Assembly: GCA_964613745.1 (NCBI GenBank)
Contig: CAZTJA010000057.1
Location: 1 to 19,133, forward strand
Length of the DNA stretch: 19,133 bases
Direction: 5' to 3'
Source: CAZTJA01 sp964613745
GTDB taxonomy: Bacteria; Desulfobacterota; Desulfomonilia; Desulfomonilales; Desulfomonilaceae
Shown here piece after piece: positions 1 through 6,867 of this stretch (the first letter of the stretch is position 1; every line of letters starts with the position of its first letter). The notes under the pieces were generated by a model, which did not search any database, was not told the DNA's origin, and worked only from the letters and a program-made list of their open reading frames with translations. A program made the translations under genes and the position numbers.

Positions 1-71
1 GATCAAAAATAGTAGAGATACCACTTTATGCTTTTAAGAGCAATTATTGTATTCGGCGGCTTAACGGTATC

Positions 72-101
72 GGGAAGAGGCCCAGCGGGCCTTTCCCTTT
101 T
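72..101 (+). terminator. Rho-independent terminator of an upstream plus-strand gene
   Basis: A GC-rich hairpin has its left arm at 72-83 (GGGAAGAGGCCC), a three-base loop at 84-86 and its right arm at 87-97 (GGGCCTTTCCC), with one bulged G. It is followed by TTTT at 98-101. The T-run lies on the plus-strand side only, so it should stop transcripts coming from left of the window. One plus frame is open from base 2 to a stop at 35-37, which would suit the end of such a gene, but that piece is too short to call. The converging VOC gene stops just past the hairpin at 113. Confidence 0.65.
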
Positions 102-112
102 GATAGGAACAG

Positions 113-1066
113 CTAGGCTGCTACGCTCCACTTTGGGAGTGAAATTCTGGGAAGGGATCGCTCAATTTCAATGCGCCTGTTCTCTAACGACTCAGGCAGC
201 ATGAGATGCCGACCTAGACTTGAGTAAGGTTCATCAATCATGAATCCCGGACCCTCGGTAGCCACTTCCAACAAAACACCGCCGGGCTCCCGAAAATAGA
301 TCGATTGAAAATACTTGCGATCTCTAATTGGTGTGACCTGATGACCGGCTTCAACTATCTTGTCCTTTAGCATTATCTGAGAATCTTTGCCCACGATTCT
401 AAAAGCTACATGATGGATTGTTCCAACCGAAACATAGCCCAGTTTTCCTGATTTATCAGGCACTATATCCACGGCGTTTCCCAAGGGTCCATCACCGCTG
501 ATCATTCTTGTACGTTCGTGCTCAACTCCCAAAGTTGTGAAACCCAAGTTTTCTTCCAAAAATCTTTTCGTCTGCGCACGAGGACTCTCGGTCAAAGTTA
601 CGCTGTGAATGCCGCGTATTGCATAATCGTCCGGTATAGGACCTTTAATGCCATCCAACATCGCTGAGTTAGACGCTATCAATTCAACACAGAGGTTATC
701 CGGATCATAGAAGGTTAAAACTTCTTCATTATAGCGCCTGGAAACTGCGGTTTGGATTACACTCCTTCTCTGAAGCCGATCCTTCCAGTAGTTAATCGCA
801 TTCAGGGGTACAGAGAAAGCCAATGAAGTGGCTTGCCCCATTCCCCGTCTACCTGGAGGACCGCCGGGCCAAGGAAAAAACGTTAAGATGGTTCCGGGCG
901 TTCCTCTCACATCAGCATAATAGAAATGATAAGTCCCAGGATCATCGAAATTAACTGTTAATTTGACCAGTTTTATCCCGAGAACATCCGTATAAAAATC
1001 AATATTCCGCTGAGGATCTCCGGCAATTGCAGTCACATGATGTATTCCATTAATTACGCCTCTCAT
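113..1066 (-). CDS. VOC-family ring-cleaving dioxygenase-like protein (MhqO/LinE type)
   Basis: This is a predicted two-domain vicinal-oxygen-chelate protein of 317 residues, the usual length for Bacillus MhqO/MhqA-like putative ring-cleaving dioxygenases, which use a divalent metal (normally iron) on hydroquinone- or catechol-type substrates. The first domain opens with GIHHVTAIAGDP (residues 7-18), and a typical NFDDPGTYHFYYAD and TFFPWPGG stretch follows. The second domain carries IHHVAFR near residue 218 and GVLLEVATEGPG near 268. The histidines and the glutamate of these motifs fit the expected metal ligands. The frame is open 35 codons further upstream, but that extension is unlike the family. 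The ATG at 1066 starts the protein exactly where homologues begin, with a weak GGA about 10 bases before it. The crotonase gene lies 164 bases upstream on the same strand, so co-transcription is possible but unproven. The true substrate cannot be read from the sequence. Confidence 0.87.
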   Translation of the reverse strand: MRGVINGIHHVTAIAGDPQRNIDFYTDVLGIKLVKLTVNFDDPGTYHFYYADVRGTPGTILTFFPWPGGPPGRRGMGQATSLAFSVPLNAINYWKDRLQRRSVIQTAVSRRYNEEVLTFYDPDNLCVELIASNSAMLDGIKGPIPDDYAIRGIHSVTLTESPRAQTKRFLEENLGFTTLGVEHERTRMISGDGPLGNAVDIVPDKSGKLGYVSVGTIHHVAFRIVGKDSQIMLKDKIVEAGHQVTPIRDRKYFQSIYFREPGGVLLEVATEGPGFMIDEPYSSLGRHLMLPESLENRRIEIERSLPRISLPKWSVAA

Positions 1067-1230
1067 TTTGTATTCCAACTTTCCGGCCGAGAATTGGCCG
1101 TAAATGCTAATTATCAATTCATCCTTCTCTATGTAGATGCAAAAGAGGAGTTGGAAATTCACGAAGCTCAATGAAAGTGCTGAAACTTAATGTTTGCAAC
1201 TTGACGGATCCGAATGAACGGTCCACTGGT

Positions 1231-2007
1231 TTATTTACCTGTCCATGTAGGCTTTGTCTTCTGCAAAAAAGCATTGATGCCGGCCTGGGCATCATCTGCT
1301 AAGAGATTGAGCGTTATCACGTTTGAGGCATACTCGTAAGCTCTGACCTTATCCATTTCAATTTGGTGATAAAATGCTCTCTTGCCGGTTGCGAGCACGA
1401 GCGGACTTGCTTCGGAGATAGATAATGCCATTTCCATAACCGTAGCTTCCAAATCTTGCGCCGGCACCACTCTGTTTATCAATCCGTAATGTTCCGCTTC
1501 CTGGGCTGAAATCATTTTCCCCGTCATAAGCATTTCCATCGATCGTTTTCGACCAATATTGCGACTTAGTGCAACCATAGGGGTTGTGCAAAAAAGGCCT
1601 ATTTTGACGCCCGGAGTAGCAAATCTTGAAGTCTCGTCGGCAACGGCCAGATCACAGGATGCGACCAATTGACATCCACCTGCCGTGGCCACGCCATGAA
1701 CTTGTGCGATGACAATTTGCGGTATCTCTTGGATCAACAACATCATTCGAGTACACTGATCAAATATGAATTTGTACTCGCCGCGCGAACCGCCAACCAT
1801 TTCGGACAAATTGTGTCCCGAGCAGAAATGTTTTCCATTGGCCTTAATAATTATTGTTTTGAGATTTACATCCTCAGAAAAAGAGTTTAAGGCAGAAATG
1901 ATTTCAGCGATCATAGTCCTTGAGAGGGCATTGACCGTCTTTGGTGAGTTGAGTGTCAGGATGCCGATCGGCCCTTGAGATTCGACTAGAATTTGTTCGT
2001 AACCCAT
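1231..2007 (-). CDS. Enoyl-CoA hydratase/isomerase (crotonase) family protein, ECHDC3-like
   Basis: This is a 258-residue crotonase-fold protein, presumably acting on an acyl-CoA in the cytoplasm. The oxyanion-hole segments are present: FCSGHNL (residues 61-67) and HGVATAGGCQLVASCDLAVAD (104-124). The two glutamates that catalyse hydration in rat mitochondrial enoyl-CoA hydratase (E144 and E164) correspond to Q113 and G133 here, with the same 20-residue spacing. A classical hydratase reaction is therefore unlikely. The pattern with GHNL, AGGCQL and FATPGVKIGLFC matches what I know of the ECHDC3-like subgroup, whose reaction is poorly defined. The ATG at 2007 is preceded by a strong GGGAGG about seven bases away. 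The VOC gene follows on the same strand, and a TPR gene diverges on the other side. Confidence 0.9.
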   Translation of the reverse strand: MGYEQILVESQGPIGILTLNSPKTVNALSRTMIAEIISALNSFSEDVNLKTIIIKANGKHFCSGHNLSEMVGGSRGEYKFIFDQCTRMMLLIQEIPQIVIAQVHGVATAGGCQLVASCDLAVADETSRFATPGVKIGLFCTTPMVALSRNIGRKRSMEMLMTGKMISAQEAEHYGLINRVVPAQDLEATVMEMALSISEASPLVLATGKRAFYHQIEMDKVRAYEYASNVITLNLLADDAQAGINAFLQKTKPTWTGK

Positions 2008-2096
2008 AATCTACCCTCCCATGGATGTTATACATGTGCTTGTAAGCTATGTGATCTTGCTTTGGAATACAAATACAAATTTATTACAAAGGTTCA

Positions 2097-2840
2097 ATGG
2101 AGCAGGTTCAGATGTTTTTTCGTAACTATGCGGTAGTGCTCATGATGCTGAGCGTGCTATCGATAGGATCCTTAACTTCTGCACAGGTATCTCAAACTAA
2201 ATCAAAAACAGGCAATGTTCAAAGTTTGAGTCTGGATACTCTCGTTCGTGTTGGGAAAGATCATTTTGAAAATGGCCGTCATCAACAGGCGCTCCGTTTC
2301 TTTTCGACTGCAATTAAGAAGGACCCGGAATACGCGGATCTTTACATATATCGTGGGGAAACATATGAAGCCATGAATTTGCCTGGGCAGGCCATAAAAG
2401 ACTTTGGCAAATTCATTGAATTGCGCCCCCGGGATCCGAAAGGTTACCTTCGACGAGCGGATGTGAATAACTTTAATCAGAATTTTGAATCTGCAATCGA
2501 AGATTACAACAAAGCAGTAAAAATAAGTCCGTCCAAGATTGAGCCCTATTTGGGGCGTGGGCTTGCGTACGCGGGCTTAGAGAGATTCCAAGATGCCGTT
2601 AAAGACTATCAATGGGTGCTCAAGAATGATCCTGCGCATAAAGAAGCCACTATCAACATGGGAATTGCCTATATGCTCAGCGGAAAAAACCTTGAAGCGG
2701 TAGCTTACTTCGAACGAGCATTAAAACTGGGAATTGATGCCCAGTCAAAATCGAAAATTGAAAAATGGACTCAGGAAATACTCAATAAGGCCGATCACAT
2801 ACCGGCCATGAAGAGCGACCCTATCAAGGGACCGCGCTGA
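2097..2840 (+). CDS. Secreted tetratricopeptide-repeat protein
   Basis: This is a 247-residue exported protein made largely of TPR repeats, which normally serve as a protein-protein scaffold. A signal peptide is visible at the N-terminus: a charged start, a hydrophobic stretch at about residues 12-27 and a likely cleavage after SAQ near residue 30. About five consecutive 34-residue TPR units run from roughly residue 50 to 220, with typical helix pairs such as GRHQQALRFFSTAIKKDP and NFESAIEDYNKAVKISP. The C-terminal tail is short and charged. AAAGG lies close before the ATG at 2097; an internal ATG at codon 6 is the alternative start. It is divergent from the crotonase gene and separated from DUF1015 by 336 bases, so it is probably its own unit. 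Its partner is unknown. Confidence 0.87.
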   Translation: MEQVQMFFRNYAVVLMMLSVLSIGSLTSAQVSQTKSKTGNVQSLSLDTLVRVGKDHFENGRHQQALRFFSTAIKKDPEYADLYIYRGETYEAMNLPGQAIKDFGKFIELRPRDPKGYLRRADVNNFNQNFESAIEDYNKAVKISPSKIEPYLGRGLAYAGLERFQDAVKDYQWVLKNDPAHKEATINMGIAYMLSGKNLEAVAYFERALKLGIDAQSKSKIEKWTQEILNKADHIPAMKSDPIKGPR

Positions 2841-3176
2841 ACGGGGTCTTAGGAATTCAGTGGGAATCATTTTATTATTCGTGACTGATTTGCAGAAGAG
2901 CTTAGCTGCTTGCCAATATCCATTATTCTGATTTTCCGAGGCTTGACCCTTCCTTTTTGCCATGTTAATAAATTGGATGCGGAAAATGACCTCACTTGCC
3001 GACACTTTTGGGATCCCGAGTGTTGAATTAACTAATAGATCCCTGAACCATGTCCGCAAACTCTCCTTTGGTGATGTCAATCAACGCAAAATCTAACTCC
3101 AAATATCTGCTTTCAAAGAGCGGACATTCGAATTTCGAATAAAATTGAATTCAGGTATGGACTTCAAGGTAAATTT
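2841..3176. other. Non-coding stretch between the TPR and DUF1015 genes
   Basis: These 336 bases show no supported gene, tRNA-like cloverleaf or clear terminator. A minus-strand frame crosses it, but its translation has no family resemblance and it runs into the TPR gene. The only clear structure is the 15-base palindrome at 3126-3140, listed separately. The promoter of the DUF1015 gene is presumably here, but no convincing -35/-10 pair stands out. Confidence 0.5.
3126..3140. promoter_or_regulatory. Perfect 15-base palindrome upstream of DUF1015, possible operator
   Basis: ATTCGAA, one central T, then TTCGAAT forms a perfect odd palindrome with seven-base arms. It ends 36 bases before the DUF1015 start codon. 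This size and place suit a dimeric repressor site, but it is AT-rich and no promoter hexamers can be fixed around it. No regulator gene is nearby, so the role is inferred only. Confidence 0.3.
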
Positions 3177-4499
3177 ATGGCCGACGTCAAACCCTTTAGA
3201 GCAGTAACCTACAATGACCGGTATTCAGACCAACTAGATAAGCTGATCACCCCCCCATACGATGTTATATCCAGTTCGGAGCAACAATCCTTTTATGAAT
3301 CGAATCCCTACAATATTATTCGACTCGTACTCGGGAAACAGTTTTCGGACGACTCAGAATCAAACAATCGATATACGCGGGCCGCTGCGACCATGCAAGA
3401 ATGGTTGGATCAGAAAGTTCTGATTCATAAGCCGGACGAAGCTTTTGTTCTTTATAGGATGGAGTTCAGGAAACCGGAAGGTGAAAGCATAGCCCTGGAC
3501 GGAATCATAGGTCTCATAAAGGTAGATGATTACGGAGTAGGCAAAGTTTTGCCCCATGAGAAGACCTATAAAGGACCAAAGCTCGATCAGCTCAATCTAT
3601 TGCGGGCATGTAAAGCCAATTTTACTCCCATCCATGGCTTGTTCGACGACCCTTCTAATGAGATCGCCCAAGAATACCAGTCAGTGTTGGCTTCAAAGCC
3701 GGAACAGCAAACGGTCGATAAAGACGGAACCATCCATAAGACGTGGAGCATAACCGATAAAGAGCTTATACAGAAAATTTCGGGCGCTTTATCGCACAAG
3801 AGTGTGTTCATAGCTGACGGGCATCATCGTTACGAAACTTCACTGGCTTACAGGAAAGAAGTGGAAGAATCCGGCAATGCGATTCCGGGGGGAGCTCATG
3901 AGTATGTGATGATGTATCTTACATCCATGTCACACCCCGGTTTAACGATTCTTCCGGCTCACAGAATGGTCAAAGGTATCGACAACGTCTCTTTTGACAG
4001 CATTAGCAACGCACTGAATCCCTACTTTGATATCGAACCCCTTTGTTTTTCCCCTTCCGACCGAGATAAAGTCGGGGCCACTATGGTCCGGAGAATTCAT
4101 TCATATAGTGATGTCGGTGGAAAATTCGGAATGGTATTGCAGGGGGACACGTGCTTTTATTTACTTCGGTTAAAAGATTTTTCGGCGATTCAAGATCTCA
4201 TTAGCTCCGATGTGCCTTCATCTTTGCGAGGACTGGACGTCACCATTTTGAGAGAAGTCATAATGAGCGTCGGTTTGGGACTGGATGTCGATGCTTCCGA
4301 GGGAAAGATTGAGTATACCCCATTAATATCCGAGGCAATGGCCAAAGCCCTGGATGGCGAGGTTCAAGCGAGCTTCATACTCAATGCTACCAGAGTCGAT
4401 CAAATGAGAGAGGCAGCTGAACTTGGACACAAGCTGCCGCACAAATCAACTTATTTTTTCCCTAAATTGTCGTCCGGACTGGTTTTGAATGTGTTTTAG
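3177..4499 (+). CDS. DUF1015 family protein
   Basis: This is a full-length member (440 residues) of DUF1015, a conserved bacterial and archaeal family without an assigned reaction that I can vouch for. Family hallmarks are clear: LITPPYDVI near residues 23-31, HEKTYKGPKLDQ starting at residue 127, and IADGHHRYETSLAYR with the core D214-G-H-H-R218-Y. The GHHR core resembles the nucleotide-binding motif of the ParB/sulfiredoxin/SerK fold, which suggests a phosphotransfer function; this is inference. The protein looks cytosolic, with no signal peptide or membrane segment. AAGG lies about eight bases before the ATG at 3177. The tRNA methyltransferase gene begins 31 bases after its stop, so the two are probably co-transcribed. 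Confidence 0.93.
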   Translation: MADVKPFRAVTYNDRYSDQLDKLITPPYDVISSSEQQSFYESNPYNIIRLVLGKQFSDDSESNNRYTRAAATMQEWLDQKVLIHKPDEAFVLYRMEFRKPEGESIALDGIIGLIKVDDYGVGKVLPHEKTYKGPKLDQLNLLRACKANFTPIHGLFDDPSNEIAQEYQSVLASKPEQQTVDKDGTIHKTWSITDKELIQKISGALSHKSVFIADGHHRYETSLAYRKEVEESGNAIPGGAHEYVMMYLTSMSHPGLTILPAHRMVKGIDNVSFDSISNALNPYFDIEPLCFSPSDRDKVGATMVRRIHSYSDVGGKFGMVLQGDTCFYLLRLKDFSAIQDLISSDVPSSLRGLDVTILREVIMSVGLGLDVDASEGKIEYTPLISEAMAKALDGEVQASFILNATRVDQMREAAELGHKLPHKSTYFFPKLSSGLVLNVF

Positions 4500-4530
4500 G
4501 AATCTCGTTCGCGGCGGCTAAAAAGTTGAT

Positions 4531-5280
4531 GTGGCAATCACATTTCCCGGTGAATCAATAGATGGGCTTCTAAGGAACAAGATCCGTGTGATTCAAGCAT
4601 TGCGCGGATATCGTGTTTCCGAAGATGCCGTGATTTTGGCATGGTTTGCACATCCCAAGGCCGGTGAGCTGGTTCTGGACGCGGGAACAGGCTGCGGTGT
4701 TATTGCATTTAGCCTTGTGACGTCTGAACCTTCCTCTCGGGTCATAGGCGTTGAAATCCAGGAAACCCTCGCAAGCCGGGCGGACAGAGGACGCAAACTC
4801 AACAACCTGGAATCGAAAGTCCAGATCATTAGAGGTGACATCAGAAAAGCCGATTCTTTTATAAAGCCAAAGACATTCGACGCAATTGTCTGCAACCCGC
4901 CTTACTACGAAGCCGGTTCCGGCAAAGTGTCCCGACTTTCGGAAAAAGCGATATCACGTCACCAAACAATGATGCCGCCTCTGGACCTATTTCGGGTTTC
5001 GGCAATTCTACTCAATGACTCGGGTCGATTATGTGTAATATACCCGGCCGGAGCCGTCGAGGGAATTCAAAGGATAATGAAAGGTACTGGATTTAAGGCT
5101 TCACGTATGTTATGGATTTACTCGCACGAGGGAGCGGAGCCCGGTCTGGTCTGCATTGAAGCATGTCTTTCACCGATGCTCAGCGATTCTGTGGAAAATT
5201 CTCTCGTTCTATATGATTCTCCCGGAATCAGGACTCGCGATGCCGAAGCGATTCTTTCGGGAAAAGACATCCACATATAA
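4531..5280 (+). CDS. tRNA1(Val) (adenine-37-N6)-methyltransferase-like protein (TrmN6/YfiC type)
   Basis: This is a 249-residue SAM-dependent methyltransferase of the family that includes TrmN6, which methylates the N6 of adenine 37 in tRNA(Val). The N-terminal segment with LLRNKIRVIQALRGYRVSEDAV (residues 13-34) is typical of the family. Motif I VLDAGTGCG (48-56) binds SAM, and the catalytic NPPYY (122-126) is the signature of exocyclic-amine methylation of adenine. The start is GTG at 4531; no in-frame ATG precedes it and the ribosome-binding site is poor, which fits translation coupled to DUF1015 31 bases upstream. A related 23S rRNA or protein N6/N5 methyltransferase is possible, so substrate confidence is moderate. 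Confidence 0.85.
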   Translation: MAITFPGESIDGLLRNKIRVIQALRGYRVSEDAVILAWFAHPKAGELVLDAGTGCGVIAFSLVTSEPSSRVIGVEIQETLASRADRGRKLNNLESKVQIIRGDIRKADSFIKPKTFDAIVCNPPYYEAGSGKVSRLSEKAISRHQTMMPPLDLFRVSAILLNDSGRLCVIYPAGAVEGIQRIMKGTGFKASRMLWIYSHEGAEPGLVCIEACLSPMLSDSVENSLVLYDSPGIRTRDAEAILSGKDIHI

Positions 5281-5323
5281 GCATTTGTTTTGATCGTTAG
5301 AAAAAATTGTTGAGAGTGGTGAT

Positions 5324-5344
5324 TCAACCGACGTTATCGGTTGA
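5324..5344 (+). promoter_or_regulatory. Hairpin in the gap before the aminotransferase gene
   Basis: TCAACCGA at 5324-5331 and TCGGTTGA at 5337-5344 form a perfect eight-base stem with a five-base loop. It lies 44 bases after the methyltransferase stop. No T-run follows, so it is a poor intrinsic terminator. Its left arm could also pair with the left arm of the second hairpin at 5464-5470, which makes an RNA switch conceivable but unproven. Confidence 0.35.
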
Positions 5345-5463
5345 GTTTGCGATTCGTTTTCGAGATGAGATCGCAGTGTATCGCATGGCCCGCATCATGC
5401 TTGAGCACAGCAGCAAAATAAAATTTCAGATCGGCAAACGATTCAATACCACTTCAGGAGATC

Positions 5464-5491
5464 GTCGGTTATGAGCCGACCGGAGGTGTAA
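5464..5491 (+). promoter_or_regulatory. Hairpin, micro-ORF and Shine-Dalgarno immediately before the aminotransferase start
   Basis: GTCGGTT (5464-5470) and AGCCGAC (5474-5480) form a seven-pair stem including one G-U pair, with loop ATG. The Shine-Dalgarno GGAGG is at 5482-5486, one base past the stem, and decides the TTG start at 5493. The loop ATG opens a six-codon reading frame, MSRPEV, ending in TAA at 5489-5491 and so overlapping the ribosome-binding site. The ribosome-binding site is certain; a control role for the hairpin or micro-ORF is inference. Confidence 0.5.
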
Positions 5492-5492
5492 G

Positions 5493-6725
5493 TTGGAAGA
5501 GTTCAGAAGAATCAAACGTCTCCCGCCGTACGTTTTTCAGGTTGTCAATGAGCTGAAAATGAAACTCAGACGTGCAGGTGAGGACATTATTGATCTGGGC
5601 ATGGGAAATCCGGACCTCCCTACCCCCGATCACATCGTGAACAAGGTCATAGAGGCCGTTCAGAATTCGAGGAACCACAGATACAGCGCATCTGCAGGTA
5701 TTCCAAAGCTGCGGTCGGCGTTTGCGGACTGGTGGAGCAGGCGTTATGGCGTGGAACTCGATCCAGATAAAGAGATTGTAGCGACCATGGGGGCAAAGGA
5801 CGCCCTGGCGCATCTCGTTTTGGCAACAATTACTCCCGGAGATGTCGTATTTGCCCCGTCACCCACTTATCCGATTCATCCGTATTCGGTCGTGATAGCC
5901 GGTGGTGATTTACGCCATATACCAATCCGACCTGATTGCGACTTTTTTGAAGATCTCAAAGCTGCTGTTCGTCTGACATGGCCGTTACCGAAGATGCTCA
6001 TAATTTCTTTTCCCCACAATCCGACAACTATGGTGGTGGAGAAAGACTTCTTTGAACGGATCGTAGAATTCGCGCATGAATATAAAATCATGATCGTTCA
6101 TGATTTCGCGTATGCTGATCTCACTTTCGACGGCTATCAGGCGCCAAGCTTTCTTTCGATTCCCGGAGCCAAAGAAGTCGGTGTTGAAATTCTTTCGTTG
6201 TCTAAAAGCTATTCCATGGCCGGATGGCGAGTAGGCTGCGCAGCCGGTAATCCTCAAATGGTTGAAGCTCTCAGGAGACTCAAGAGCTACATAGATTACG
6301 GAATCTTTCAACCTCTGCAAATTGCCGCGATCATTGCACTTAATGAAGATCAGGAATGCGTTAAGAACATCGTTAGTGAATACCGGGATCGTAGAGACGC
6401 CCTTTGTCATGGATTAAATGACAGCGGTTGGGAAGTGACTCCACCGAAAGGCACGATGTTCCTATGGGCCAAAATTCCCGAACAATTCAGGCATATGGGC
6501 TCACTGGAATTTTCAAAGCTTATGACTGAAAAGGCACGGGTTGCGGTCAGCCCAGGTATAGGATTTGGACCATATGGGGATGAGCACGTCCGTTTCGCGC
6601 TCGTGGAAAATCGTATGCGCATAAATCAAGCTATTCGAGGAATAAGGCAGCTATTAAACTCGAACTCCCCGGAATTAGATCAGGAATTACCCGTGGACTC
6701 TCCGGCAAGATCCGCCGTGCTTTAG
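5493..6725 (+). CDS. Class I/II pyridoxal-phosphate aminotransferase (alanine / LL-diaminopimelate aminotransferase type)
   Basis: This is a 410-residue fold-type I aminotransferase that transfers an amino group between an amino acid and 2-oxoglutarate or pyruvate in the cytoplasm. The opening MEEFRRIKRLPPYVF and the DLGMGNPDLPTPDH block (about residues 33-46) are typical of the AlaC/DapL-like clade. The PLP lysine is K238 in SLSKSYSMAGWRVG, and the NPTTMVV and C-terminal RFALVEN segments that hold the phosphate and the substrate carboxylate are present. The start is TTG at 5493, backed by GGAGG about six bases upstream and by family alignment at MEEF. Homologues often sit beside hom in Deltaproteobacteria, as here, which suggests aspartate-family or alanine metabolism. 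The substrate cannot be fixed from sequence alone. A terminator-like hairpin follows at 6747-6768. Confidence 0.92.
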   Translation: MEEFRRIKRLPPYVFQVVNELKMKLRRAGEDIIDLGMGNPDLPTPDHIVNKVIEAVQNSRNHRYSASAGIPKLRSAFADWWSRRYGVELDPDKEIVATMGAKDALAHLVLATITPGDVVFAPSPTYPIHPYSVVIAGGDLRHIPIRPDCDFFEDLKAAVRLTWPLPKMLIISFPHNPTTMVVEKDFFERIVEFAHEYKIMIVHDFAYADLTFDGYQAPSFLSIPGAKEVGVEILSLSKSYSMAGWRVGCAAGNPQMVEALRRLKSYIDYGIFQPLQIAAIIALNEDQECVKNIVSEYRDRRDALCHGLNDSGWEVTPPKGTMFLWAKIPEQFRHMGSLEFSKLMTEKARVAVSPGIGFGPYGDEHVRFALVENRMRINQAIRGIRQLLNSNSPELDQELPVDSPARSAVL

Positions 6726-6746
6726 CTGAGCCGGTAAACGAAACAG

Positions 6747-6768
6747 AGGCGGGTTCAAACCCGCCTTT
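6747..6768 (+). terminator. Weak intrinsic terminator after the aminotransferase gene
   Basis: AGGCGGGTT (6747-6755) and AACCCGCCT (6758-6766) form a perfect GC-rich stem, followed by only a short T-run (TTT within 6766-6768, then A). It lies 22 bases after the aminotransferase stop and 100 bases before hom. The short T-run suggests partial termination or transcript protection. Confidence 0.55.
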
Positions 6769-6867
6769 ATGCATTCTAGGTATTGGCTCAAGTTGTGTCA
6801 CTAGTGGAGTTCACAAGTGCATTCAACGCTTTAGAAATTTAGAGTTTCCCCAGGTAAGGGATTTGTT

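Noticed and set aside
1..71. Possible end of a plus-strand gene at the left edge
   Set aside because: Only eleven codons before a stop at 35-37; the terminator at 72-101 suggests such a gene, but the coding evidence is insufficient.
1067..1171. Longer N-terminus of the VOC protein (35 extra codons)
   Set aside because: The extension is hydrophobic and unlike the family, whose members begin right at the GIHHVTAIAGDP block; ATG at 1066 is the natural start.
2745..3080. Minus-strand reading frame of 111 codons covering the TPR-DUF1015 gap
   Set aside because: It overlaps the TPR gene, its translation has no family-like pattern, and no ribosome-binding site precedes its start.
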